Part shown: one piece after another, positions 26,040 through 33,728 of the stretch | How positions within the stretch are numbered: the first letter of the stretch is position 1 | How the letters are laid out: every line of letters starts with the position of its first letter | From: Runella sp. CRIBMP | Lineage (GTDB): Bacteria; Bacteroidota; Bacteroidia; Cytophagales; Spirosomataceae | DNA: 64,000 bases | Direction: 5' to 3' | NCBI RefSeq assembly: GCF_009905605.1 | Contig: NZ_JAAAKZ010000007.1 | Coordinates: 124,001-188,000, forward strand | Program-made: the position numbers and the translations under genes | Notes under the pieces: generated by a model | What the model was told of the DNA's origin: nothing | Seen by the model: the letters and a program-made list of their open reading frames with translations, nothing else | Database searches by the model: none

Positions 26040-27329
26040 ATGATACAACAGATAAAAAAAGGAATCACCTACGCCGAAAGCAAAGAAGCCGACTTAAAAG
26101 TCCGGGCTTTGGTGGAATCGATGCTGGAAAATGTGGCTGCCAATGGCGACAAAGCGGTCCAGGAATATTCGAAAAAATTGGATAAATGGTCGCCCGAAAG
26201 CTTTCGATTGTCTTCGGGTCAAATCCAGCAAATCATGGCTGGATTGCCCGAACAAGTGATTGAAGACATCAAATTTGCCCAAACCCAAATCCGTAATTTC
26301 GCCCAAATTCAGCGGGAATCCATCAAAGATGTAGAAGTAGAAACCCTGCCGGGGGTGATTTTGGGGCATAAAAATATCCCCGTCAACTCGGTCGGTTGCT
26401 ACGTGCCCGGCGGGCGCTACCCGATGGTGGCCTCAGCCCACATGAGTGTATTGACGGCCAAAGTGGCGGGTGTGAAGCGCGTTATTGCCTGTACACCGCC
26501 CATCAACGGCGAAGTGCCTGCCGCAACCGTAGCGGCCATGTACATGGCCGGGGCCGATGAGATTTATTTGTTGGGCGGTGTGCAGGCCATTGCCATGATG
26601 GCCTTGGGAACCGAAACCGTTCAGCCCGTCGATATGCTCGTGGGCCCTGGAAATGCCTACGTGGCCGAAGCCAAACGCCAATTGTACGGAAAAGTGGGCA
26701 TCGACTTGTTTGCTGGCCCGACAGAAACGCTCGTCATTGCAGACGATACTACTGATGTAGAAACCTGCGCCACTGACTTGCTCGGCCAAGCCGAACACGG
26801 TCCTACGTCGCCCGCGATTTTGTTGACCACCAGTAAAACCATTGCCGAAGGCATCGAAACCGAAATCCAGCGCCAATTGGCCGTGTTGCCCACTGCCGAT
26901 GTGGCAAGTGTGGCGTGGAGGGATTACGGACAGGTGATTTTGGTAGATACCGTGGATGAATTGGTGTCGGAGGCAGACCGCATTGCCAGTGAGCACGTAC
27001 AGGTGATGACCGAAAATCCGCGTTATTTCCTTGACAAAATGACCAATTTCGGCGGATTGTTTCTCGGAGATAAAACCAACGTAGCGTACGGCGACAAAGT
27101 GATCGGCACCAACCATACTTTACCCACTAGAGAAGCAGCCCGTTATACGGGAGGTTTGTGGGTAGGTAAGTTCCTGAAAACCTGTACGTATCAAGAAATT
27201 AGGACTGCCGAAGCCAGTGCGATGATCGGTGAATATTGTTCCAGATTGTGTGCCATCGAAAATTTCTCAGGCCACAAAGAGCAGGCCGATTTGCGCGTAC
27301 GTCGCTATTCTAAAGCTCCCTCTCTGTGA
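26040..27329 (+). CDS. histidinol dehydrogenase-like (HisD/HpsN family) dehydrogenase
   Basis: 429 aa. Full HisD fold with the zinc and catalytic residues in place: Q250 and H253 ([11 protein letters not shown]), E318-H319 (ASEHVQVMT), D352 (GDKVIGTNH) and H412 ([12 protein letters not shown]). Histidinol dehydrogenase oxidises L-histidinol to histidine with NAD+, but no other his gene is nearby. Catabolic paralogues such as sulfopropanediol dehydrogenase HpsN show that the family also performs four-electron alcohol-to-acid oxidations in degradation pathways. Here it most likely converts an alcohol intermediate to an acid. Lies 30 bp after one SDR and 26 bp before another. Confidence 0.88.
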   Translation: MIQQIKKGITYAESKEADLKVRALVESMLENVAANGDKAVQEYSKKLDKWSPESFRLSSGQIQQIMAGLPEQVIEDIKFAQTQIRNFAQIQRESIKDVEVETLPGVILGHKNIPVNSVGCYVPGGRYPMVASAHMSVLTAKVAGVKRVIACTPPINGEVPAATVAAMYMAGADEIYLLGGVQAIAMMALGTETVQPVDMLVGPGNAYVAEAKRQLYGKVGIDLFAGPTETLVIADDTTDVETCATDLLGQAEHGPTSPAILLTTSKTIAEGIETEIQRQLAVLPTADVASVAWRDYGQVILVDTVDELVSEADRIASEHVQVMTENPRYFLDKMTNFGGLFLGDKTNVAYGDKVIGTNHTLPTREAARYTGGLWVGKFLKTCTYQEIRTAEASAMIGEYCSRLCAIENFSGHKEQADLRVRRYSKAPSL

Positions 27330-27355
27330 TCCTTCTTATCTCTGTGGTTTAAAAA

Positions 27356-28135
27356 ATGCAACCAATGAAAACAGTCTTAGTCACCGGTGGGGCGGGAGAA
27401 ATTGGCTCGGCCATTTGTAAACAATTTGCAGCAAACGGTTATAATGTTGTTGCAACCTATAACTCGAATCCCGCAAAGGCTGAAAAGTTATTGGCTGAAT
27501 TAAATGATTTAATTCCCCCATTAGAGGCGAGGGGGCTTCATTCAATTTTCCACGCTCCCACCACCAACGCCCAAAAAGTAGCTGAACTAAAGGCATTTGT
27601 GGCAGAGAAATATGGGAAGTTAGATGTATTGGTAAATAACGCTGGAATTACTACGCCAGTACCGCATGATGATTTGGAAGGCTTAACCGATGAATGGATC
27701 GATAAAATCATGCAGACCAATTTCAGAGGGTCGTTTGCGATGGTCAGAGCAACCAAAGAGTTATTGGAAAAAGGTTCGGATGAAAGTAATGAATCCTCTC
27801 TGATTGTAAATATTTCTTCAATTGCAGGTATTTCTGGAATCGGAAGTAATGTAGCCTATTGTGCTTCAAAAGCTGCGGTTGATTCTATGACACGTTCATT
27901 AGCAAGGGCTTTAGCCCCAAAAATCAGAGTAGTATCGGTGTCGCCGGGTTTTGTGGAGGGTGAATATACCAAGAATTTTGACCCAAAATTTCTGCAAAAT
28001 CAAATGGATAATACACCGCTCGGGCGTTTTGCAATGGGCGCAGATGTAGCCAATGCCGTTTTTGCTTTAGCCACTTCTCTAGTCTTCTCAACCGGTAATA
28101 TCATTACGGTTGATGGGGGCAGACTTTTAAAATAG
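27356..28135 (+). CDS. short-chain dehydrogenase/reductase (SDR)
   Basis: 259 aa (an ATG at 27365 is an equally good start). TGGAGEIG (10-17), VNNAGITTP, the Ser in NISSIAG, YCASKAA and a C-terminal NIITVDGG identify a classical SDR. After the second beta-alpha unit there is an extra stretch (LIPPLEARGLHSIF) that lengthens the usual loop by about ten residues. Its DNA (about 27512-27545) has a C5...G5 inverted repeat, as if a small palindromic repeat had been inserted in frame. The substrate is unknown; second SDR of the operon, 6 bp before the FAH gene. Confidence 0.88.
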   Translation: MQPMKTVLVTGGAGEIGSAICKQFAANGYNVVATYNSNPAKAEKLLAELNDLIPPLEARGLHSIFHAPTTNAQKVAELKAFVAEKYGKLDVLVNNAGITTPVPHDDLEGLTDEWIDKIMQTNFRGSFAMVRATKELLEKGSDESNESSLIVNISSIAGISGIGSNVAYCASKAAVDSMTRSLARALAPKIRVVSVSPGFVEGEYTKNFDPKFLQNQMDNTPLGRFAMGADVANAVFALATSLVFSTGNIITVDGGRLLK

Positions 28136-28141
28136 AAAAAG

Positions 28142-29095
28142 ATGAAATTAGTAACCTTCAAAAATCCAAAGGGTGATTCCCGCACGGGCTGGCTCGCAGG
28201 CGACAAGGTCGTTGACATGAATTTGGCCAGTGAAAAGCTGCCTACCGATATGCTGACGTTCATTGATAATCACGAAGAGTACTTCTCCATAATCAGGGCG
28301 TTAGGCGATGTGCAGCCGCATTATCAATTATCAGAGATTCAATTGCTGGCTCCTTTGCCCAACCCTCGCAGTTTTCGGGATTACATCGGGTTTGAGATGC
28401 ACATGCAAAATGCGTCTCGGTCGTTTGGGCACAAAATCGGGCCCGCTTGGTACGATATGCCGATTTTTTATTTTACCAATCATCAGGCCATTTACGGGCC
28501 CGACGACGAAATCAAGCGCCCCGCCAAAGAGACCAAAATGGACATTGAGCTGGAGTTAGCGTGCATCATCGGCAAAAAAGGCAAAGACCTCAAAGCCGAA
28601 AACGCCCGTCCTTACATTTTTGGCTATACCGTTTTCAACGATTGGACCGCCCGCGCCATCCAAAAAGTGGAGATGGAAATTCCGTTGGGGCCGCACAAAG
28701 GTAAGGACTTTGCCAATGCCATCGGGCCTTGCATTGTGACGGCCGACGAAATGGAGCAGTACCGAGAGCCGTTTGATGAAAGCGTATTTACCGACCCAAT
28801 TCGGGTACCAAATGTTCAAATGGATAGGTTCAATCTCAAGATGACGTCCCGTATCAATGGCGTAACGGTTTGTGAAGGCAACTATCAAACCGTGTATTAC
28901 ACCTTTGAACAAATGATGGAGCGCGCTTCTGAAAACAACGTGACACTGATGCCTGGCGATATATTGGGCTCAGGTACAGTGGGTTGGGGAAGCTTGATTG
29001 AAAATAACTTCACCGTTCACCGCCCACTCGAACCAGGCGATGTGGTGGAATTGGAAATTGAAGGAATCGGAATTCTAAGAAATAAAGTAATATGA
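28142..29095 (+). CDS. fumarylacetoacetate hydrolase (FAH)-family protein
   Basis: 317 aa. The C-terminal FAH domain from about residue 80 has YIGFEMHMQNAS, the metal-binding acidic cluster MDIELELACIIG, YTVFNDWTARAIQ, AIGPCIVT and the late GSGTVGWGSL. The family includes acylpyruvate and 2,4-diketo-3-deoxy-sugar-acid hydrolases, 2-hydroxypentadienoate hydratases and decarboxylases. It would perform the last C-C cleavage that yields pyruvate-type products. Both an extradiol aromatic pathway and an oxidative L-rhamnose/L-fucose pathway end with such an enzyme. It overlaps the next start by 4 bp. Confidence 0.9.
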   Translation: MKLVTFKNPKGDSRTGWLAGDKVVDMNLASEKLPTDMLTFIDNHEEYFSIIRALGDVQPHYQLSEIQLLAPLPNPRSFRDYIGFEMHMQNASRSFGHKIGPAWYDMPIFYFTNHQAIYGPDDEIKRPAKETKMDIELELACIIGKKGKDLKAENARPYIFGYTVFNDWTARAIQKVEMEIPLGPHKGKDFANAIGPCIVTADEMEQYREPFDESVFTDPIRVPNVQMDRFNLKMTSRINGVTVCEGNYQTVYYTFEQMMERASENNVTLMPGDILGSGTVGWGSLIENNFTVHRPLEPGDVVELEIEGIGILRNKVI

Positions 29096-29397
29096 TTTTA
29101 GAACTTGCCACCATCGACATCAAACTGGGCACCAATGCGGAGTTTGAGCAGAATTTAGAAAAAGCCCAAGCTGTGATTAGCCAATCAAAAGGCTATTTGG
29201 GGCATGATTTTAAGAAGTGTATCGAACAGCAAAACCGCTATGTGTTGCTCATTCGCTGGGAGAACCTCGAAGCGCATACCATCGGTTTTCGCGAATCGGA
29301 ATTGTTCAAAGAATGGCGCGGATTGATCGGCCCATTTTTTGAAAACCCGCCCCTGGTGCTGCATTATGAAGATTTGGGAATGACAAAATTCAAATGA
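29092..29397 (+). CDS. antibiotic biosynthesis monooxygenase (ABM)-domain protein
   Basis: 101 aa, a single ferredoxin-like ABM domain: MILELATIDIKLGTNAEFE, then SKGYLGHDFKKCIEQQNRYVLLIRWENLEAHTIGFRES, typical of YgiN-like quinol monooxygenases and small dimeric catabolic proteins. The start overlaps the FAH stop (ATGA), implying translational coupling. It may oxidise a hydroquinone or act as a lactone isomerase; these activities are known in the wider fold but cannot be assigned here. Confidence 0.85.
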   Translation: MILELATIDIKLGTNAEFEQNLEKAQAVISQSKGYLGHDFKKCIEQQNRYVLLIRWENLEAHTIGFRESELFKEWRGLIGPFFENPPLVLHYEDLGMTKFK

Positions 29398-29450
29398 CGA
29401 GTGACGAATAATTGCTTGACTGATTAAAATTCGTCACTCGCTATTCGTCA
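29392..29450. repeat. long intercistronic hairpin overlapping the ABM stop
   Basis: gagtgacgaat (29399-29409) pairs perfectly with attcgtcactc (29429-29439). The stem can be lengthened to about 17 bp by aatgacg pairing with cgtcatt across a bulge. It lies between the ABM and cyclase genes and shares its aatgacg/cgtcatt core with the hairpin at 21821. Confidence 0.65.
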
Positions 29451-29501
29451 TTACAAAACTCGTTATTCATTTTAGTAATATAAATCGTTAAGATATAAAA
29501 A

Positions 29502-30260
29502 ATGAAAATCATTGACCTTTCCGTGACGATTTCTGAGGAAATCAAAGAGCCGCTTCCTACTAAAATCGTCTATGAAGACCACAAAGAAGGGGCTAAAAAA
29601 ATGGGTGGAAAACTTTTCGAAGGCATTGCCGGCGATGTGTTTATTGACGGTAACGGCCCCGCTGGGGAGTTTCTGACCGTGACGAGCCACTGCGGAACGC
29701 ACGTGGATGCACCGTACCATTATTTCCCGACCAGCGAAGGCAAACCCTCGCGTACCATTGACGAAATGCCGCTGGATTGGTTCTTTCACGACGGCGTGGT
29801 GCTGGATTTTACCGACAAACCCGACGGCTATATGTTTGAGCCCGAAGACCTGATTGAAAAACTGGCAGCCATCAATTACACCCTAAAACCCTTCGATATT
29901 GTCCTGATTCGCTGCGATGCCGACAAGCGTTTGCACGACCCTGATTTTGTCAAAATCCACGTAGGAGCGTCGGCCAAAGCTACGCACTGGCTCATTGACC
30001 AAGGCATCAAAGTGATGGGCACCGACGGTTGGGGTTGGGACATTCCGCTCCACATTCAGGCCGCTGATTACCGGGCCAATCCGCGTCCGGGTATCATCTG
30101 GCAGGCGCATTATGTTGGCATCGAAAAAGAATATTGCCAAATCGAAAAAATGGCTAATCTGGACCAACTGCCGCCTTTTGGCTTTAAAGTGGCCTGTTTT
30201 CCCGCCAAAATCAAAGCCGCAAGTGCGGGCTGGACGCGCGCCGTGGCGATTATTGAGTAA
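29502..30260 (+). CDS. cyclase-family (kynurenine formamidase-like) hydrolase
   Basis: 252 aa. Cyclase/formamidase fold with the metal-binding signature HCGTHVDAPYH at residues 63-73, in the family form HxGTHxDxPxH. The long acidic stretch EPEDLIEKL and a GTDGWGWD segment fit the longer members. Family enzymes hydrolyse amides such as N-formylkynurenine, or cyclic imides and lactones, with a Zn/Mn centre. It is the last gene of the ten-gene run, 104 bp after the ABM gene across a hairpin. A ring-derived amide or lactone substrate is possible. Confidence 0.88.
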   Translation: MKIIDLSVTISEEIKEPLPTKIVYEDHKEGAKKMGGKLFEGIAGDVFIDGNGPAGEFLTVTSHCGTHVDAPYHYFPTSEGKPSRTIDEMPLDWFFHDGVVLDFTDKPDGYMFEPEDLIEKLAAINYTLKPFDIVLIRCDADKRLHDPDFVKIHVGASAKATHWLIDQGIKVMGTDGWGWDIPLHIQAADYRANPRPGIIWQAHYVGIEKEYCQIEKMANLDQLPPFGFKVACFPAKIKAASAGWTRAVAIIE

Positions 30261-30299
30261 GCAAAAAACGCATTCAAACCAACCTAACATTTCCCAATA

Positions 30300-32597
30300 A
30301 TGAGAAAATGCCCGCTATTCTTTCTGATTTTAACCGTGGCTGCTTCGTCGGTGTACGCCCAAATCAAATGGAAAGAAACCCCAAAAGGAAGTTTTAATCT
30401 GGTCGAAAATCAGGGAGGACAAACGTTAGGGTATTCGCCCATGTCAGGGGTGAAAATCTTGACCGTTAATGGATTGGCCTTTAAAGATTTAAACAAAAAC
30501 GGCAAACTGGATGCGTTTGAAGACTGGCGTTTGCCGCATGACCAACGCGCCAAAGATTTGGCGTCCAAACTGAGTATTGAAGAAATTGCGGGTTTGATGT
30601 TGTATTCGTCGCATCAGTCGATTCCTGCCCGCGCGGGAGGGTATTTTGCAGGAACGTACAATGGCAAACCTTTCAAAGCTGGAGAAACCGACCCGACGGA
30701 GTTGACCGACCAGCAAAAGGAGTTTTTGAAGAAAGATCACCTGCGTCATGTGTTGGTCACCACGGTACAAACGCCCGAGATTGCGGCACAATGGAACAAC
30801 AAATTACAGGCTTTTTGCGAAAGCGTAGGCTTCGGAATCCCCGCCAACAATAGCTCGGACCCGCGCCACGGCACCAGAGCCAAAGCCGAGTTTGACGCGG
30901 CTGCCGGCGGTGAAATCTCCATGTGGCCAAGTCCCTTGGGAATGGCCGCCACATTCGACGCGATGTTGATTGAAAAATTTGGCAAAATCGCGGCGGACGA
31001 ATACCGCGCATTGGGTATTACTACGGCCCTTTCGCCGCAGGTTGACATCGCTACCGAACCCCGTTGGGGCCGTTTCAGCGGTACGTTCGGAGAAAGCCCT
31101 GCCTTGTCGGCGGCCATGGGACAAGCCTATTGCGATGGTTTTCAATCGAGTGTTTGGGGAACGAAAAGTGTCAATGCGATGGTAAAACACTGGCCGGGTG
31201 GCGGTTCGGGAGAGGCAGGGCGTGATGCACACTATGCCAACGGTAAGTTTGCGGTTTATCCGGGCAATAATTTTGATGCCCATTTGATTCCTTTTACGCA
31301 AGGTGCCTTTAAGCTGAAAGGACAAACCAAAATGGCTTCGGCGGTGATGCCTTACTATACGATTTCGTGGAATCAGGATAAAAAATACCACGAAAACGTG
31401 GCCAATAACTACAACAAATACATCATTACTGACCTACTCCGTAACAAATATGGCTACGATGGCGTAGTGTGTACCGACTGGAACGTAACCAAACTTCACA
31501 CCTCAATGGATTCGTTTCTCGACGGTAAATCTTGGGGGGTAGAGAATCTTTCTTTGGGTGAACTTCACTACAGAGCCTTAATGGCGGGCGTTGACCAATA
31601 CGGTGGCGTAAATGACATGAAGCCTATTTTGGAAGCGTATCAGTTGGGGATAAAAGAACACGGAGAAGCCAAAATCAGGGCTAGAATGGAGCAATCGGCC
31701 GTGCGTTTGCTGCGTAATATCTTTCGGGTAGGTGTTTTTGAAAATCCGTACCTAAACCCCGAAGAAACCAAAGCCATCGTGGGGAAACCCGAATACATGA
31801 AGGCGGGCTACGAAGCACAGTTGAAATCTGTTGTGCTCCTGAAAAATCAGGCGAAAGCATTGCCAGTTACTTTAAAGAAAACGGTGTACGTTCCAAAACG
31901 TTTTTCTCCGGCGGGCCGTAATTTCCTCGGAGTGGAAACCCCCGCATCAACGGAATATCCCGTGAATATTGACATTGTTAAAAAGTACTACAACGTCACT
32001 GACAATGCCGACGAGGCTGATTTTGCGCTGGTGTTTATTCAAAATCCAACCGCTACCATTGGGTACGACAAAGAGGATTTAAAAAAGGGAGGCAACGGTT
32101 ATATTCCCATCAGTTTACAGTACGGCGACTACACCGCTACCGAAGCCCGCGAAAAAAGCATTGCTGGCGGCGACCCGCTAGAGAATTTTACGGACCGTGG
32201 CTATAAAAACAAATCGACCAAAACGGCCAACTTTACCGATGCGCAATTGGTAACCGACACCAAAGCAAAGATGAAAGGTAAGCCCGTTGTGGTTTCGGTC
32301 AATACTTCCAATCCCATGGTTTTTGCCGAAATTGAGAAAGATGCCTCTTCTATTTTGGTGAGTTTTGGTGTGCAAGACCAAGCCATTTTGGACATCGTTT
32401 CGGGCAAAGCCGAGCCCTCTGCGCTGTTGCCCATGCAAATGCCGGCCGACATGAAAACCGTCGAAAAACAAGCCGAAGATGTGCCTTACGACATGACCTG
32501 CCACAAAGATTCGGAAGGAAACAGCTACGATTTTGGGTTTGGTATGAACTGGAAAGGCGTCATCAACGATGCCCGTAAAACGATGTTTCGTAAATAG
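30300..32597 (+). CDS. secreted glycoside hydrolase family 3 (beta-glucosidase/xylosidase-like)
   Basis: 765 aa. The signal peptide is residues 1-20 (ASSVYA before QIKW). An EF-hand-like loop DLNKNGKLDAFE at 63-74 matches that of the GH3 at 8866. The barrel has SDPRHGT, ATEPRWGRFSGTFGE, KHWPGGGSGEAGRDAH and YGYDGVVCTDW, so D393 is the likely nucleophile. The C-terminal sandwich (SVVLLKNQAKALPV ... DFGFGMNW) completes the fold. It is longer than the first GH3 and probably of different specificity. It follows the cyclase gene by 39 bp and is followed by an AraC regulator after 21 bp, so it may belong to the same transcript. Confidence 0.93.
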   Translation: MRKCPLFFLILTVAASSVYAQIKWKETPKGSFNLVENQGGQTLGYSPMSGVKILTVNGLAFKDLNKNGKLDAFEDWRLPHDQRAKDLASKLSIEEIAGLMLYSSHQSIPARAGGYFAGTYNGKPFKAGETDPTELTDQQKEFLKKDHLRHVLVTTVQTPEIAAQWNNKLQAFCESVGFGIPANNSSDPRHGTRAKAEFDAAAGGEISMWPSPLGMAATFDAMLIEKFGKIAADEYRALGITTALSPQVDIATEPRWGRFSGTFGESPALSAAMGQAYCDGFQSSVWGTKSVNAMVKHWPGGGSGEAGRDAHYANGKFAVYPGNNFDAHLIPFTQGAFKLKGQTKMASAVMPYYTISWNQDKKYHENVANNYNKYIITDLLRNKYGYDGVVCTDWNVTKLHTSMDSFLDGKSWGVENLSLGELHYRALMAGVDQYGGVNDMKPILEAYQLGIKEHGEAKIRARMEQSAVRLLRNIFRVGVFENPYLNPEETKAIVGKPEYMKAGYEAQLKSVVLLKNQAKALPVTLKKTVYVPKRFSPAGRNFLGVETPASTEYPVNIDIVKKYYNVTDNADEADFALVFIQNPTATIGYDKEDLKKGGNGYIPISLQYGDYTATEAREKSIAGGDPLENFTDRGYKNKSTKTANFTDAQLVTDTKAKMKGKPVVVSVNTSNPMVFAEIEKDASSILVSFGVQDQAILDIVSGKAEPSALLPMQMPADMKTVEKQAEDVPYDMTCHKDSEGNSYDFGFGMNWKGVINDARKTMFRK

Positions 32598-32618
32598 CAA
32601 AAGGACGAGCAATGGAGC

Positions 32619-33521
32619 ATGGCAAGCGGAAATGAAATACCGATTTTAAAACCTGAAATTTCACCGGGTTTTCATTTCGAGACCATCGAATGGCAGCAAC
32701 CCCTGTTTGCAGAAGCGCACCATGAGCTTTTTCACATAAACCGGTTAGAGGATTTTCGGGACAAAATCAAATTTCCTCTGCCTCCGCACCGCAAAACGGT
32801 CTACGATTTTATTTTTTTGACAAAAGGCGAATCAAAAAGAAGCAAAGGACTCAACGAATACACATTTGGCGAGGATACTTTCTTCTTTTTGCCCGCCAAT
32901 CAAATCACCACCCATCAGTCCATGAGCGAAGATGCTCGTGGCTTTTTTTGTCATTTCGACGTTCAAATCTTTCGTTTGGGTGGTTTGCAAATGCCCTTGG
33001 AAAACTTTTCATTTCTTCAGTTTCTGGCCAATCCCTTACTTAAAATACCGAAAACAGTCCAAAAACCGATTTTGAATATTCTGCATAGGTTGACTGAACT
33101 TTATCAGGAAGACCAAAAAGGGGATTTTGGATTGATTGCCACGTATCTGTTGGCGCTGTTGATTGAAGTGAAAAAATTTGTGCCTGCCGAAAAAAAACTC
33201 CACAAAAATTCAGCCGTTCTGGTAACTCAGCAATACAAAAACGCGTTGATGCAGCACATCTATCAGAAGCAGCATGTGCTGGATTATGCTGATTTGTTGA
33301 ATGTTACGCCCAATCATTTGAATAAGTGCGTAAAAACTACCACCGACAAAACTGCGCAGGATTTGCTTAACGAAATGCTCATTTTGGAAGCGAAGTCGCT
33401 GCTGAAATATTCTAATCTTCAAATTGCTGAAATTGCCGTAAAGCTCTGCAATCAAACGCCTAGCAATTTTGCCCGGTTCTTCAAAAGCCAAACAGGCATC
33501 AGTCCAAAAGAATACCAATAA
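32619..33521 (+). CDS. AraC-family transcriptional regulator
   Basis: 300 aa, clear paralogue of the regulator at 13936. They share HINRLEDFRDKIKFPLPPHRK in the sensor domain, the FFFLPANQIT strand and the two helix-turn-helices (YADLLNVTPNHLNKCVK, IAEIAVKLCNQTPSNFARF). It lies 21 bp after the GH3 gene on the same strand. Both paralogues sit immediately 3' of a secreted glycan-modifying enzyme, which suggests duplication of an enzyme-regulator pair or recruitment of the regulator to two glycan targets. Confidence 0.93.
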   Translation: MASGNEIPILKPEISPGFHFETIEWQQPLFAEAHHELFHINRLEDFRDKIKFPLPPHRKTVYDFIFLTKGESKRSKGLNEYTFGEDTFFFLPANQITTHQSMSEDARGFFCHFDVQIFRLGGLQMPLENFSFLQFLANPLLKIPKTVQKPILNILHRLTELYQEDQKGDFGLIATYLLALLIEVKKFVPAEKKLHKNSAVLVTQQYKNALMQHIYQKQHVLDYADLLNVTPNHLNKCVKTTTDKTAQDLLNEMLILEAKSLLKYSNLQIAEIAVKLCNQTPSNFARFFKSQTGISPKEYQ

Positions 33522-33589
33522 ATTTCAATTTGATTGATATTGAATAGTATTGGCGTTTTTTTGATTCACAACACATGCCCTTTGTGTCT

Positions 33590-33597
33590 TAGTTTTG
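33590..33597 (+). promoter_or_regulatory. candidate -7 box for the TonB receptor gene
   Basis: TAGTTTTG fits the Bacteroidota -7 consensus TAnnTTTG, 131 bp before the receptor start. A TTTG at 33560-33563 is somewhat too far upstream (26 nt) for the usual -33 spacing. The predicted leader would contain the hairpin at 33656. Confidence 0.4.
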
Positions 33598-33655
33598 TCA
33601 TAGAATTTGTGCAAATAATCAAAGCAAATTGAGGTGTCTGTTTGTATAAAAAAAA

Positions 33656-33683
33656 GCTGATAACGCCTGCCAGCGCTATCAGC
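33656..33683. terminator. GC-rich hairpin in the leader of the TonB receptor gene
   Basis: gctgataacgc (33656-33666) pairs with gcgctatcagc (33673-33683) with one mismatch and a 6-nt loop. It is preceded by eight A residues, so on the minus strand it reads as a hairpin followed by a T-run. On the plus strand it may end the AraC transcript weakly or structure the leader of the receptor gene. Confidence 0.5.
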
Positions 33684-33728
33684 CGAAAGTTTTGCCATCT
33701 GAGAATTTAACAAAACCCATTCAAAGCA

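Noticed and set aside
26040-27329. Histidine biosynthesis gene hisD
   Set aside because: Neighbours are catabolic and no other his gene is present, so assignment to histidine biosynthesis is not supported despite intact active-site residues.
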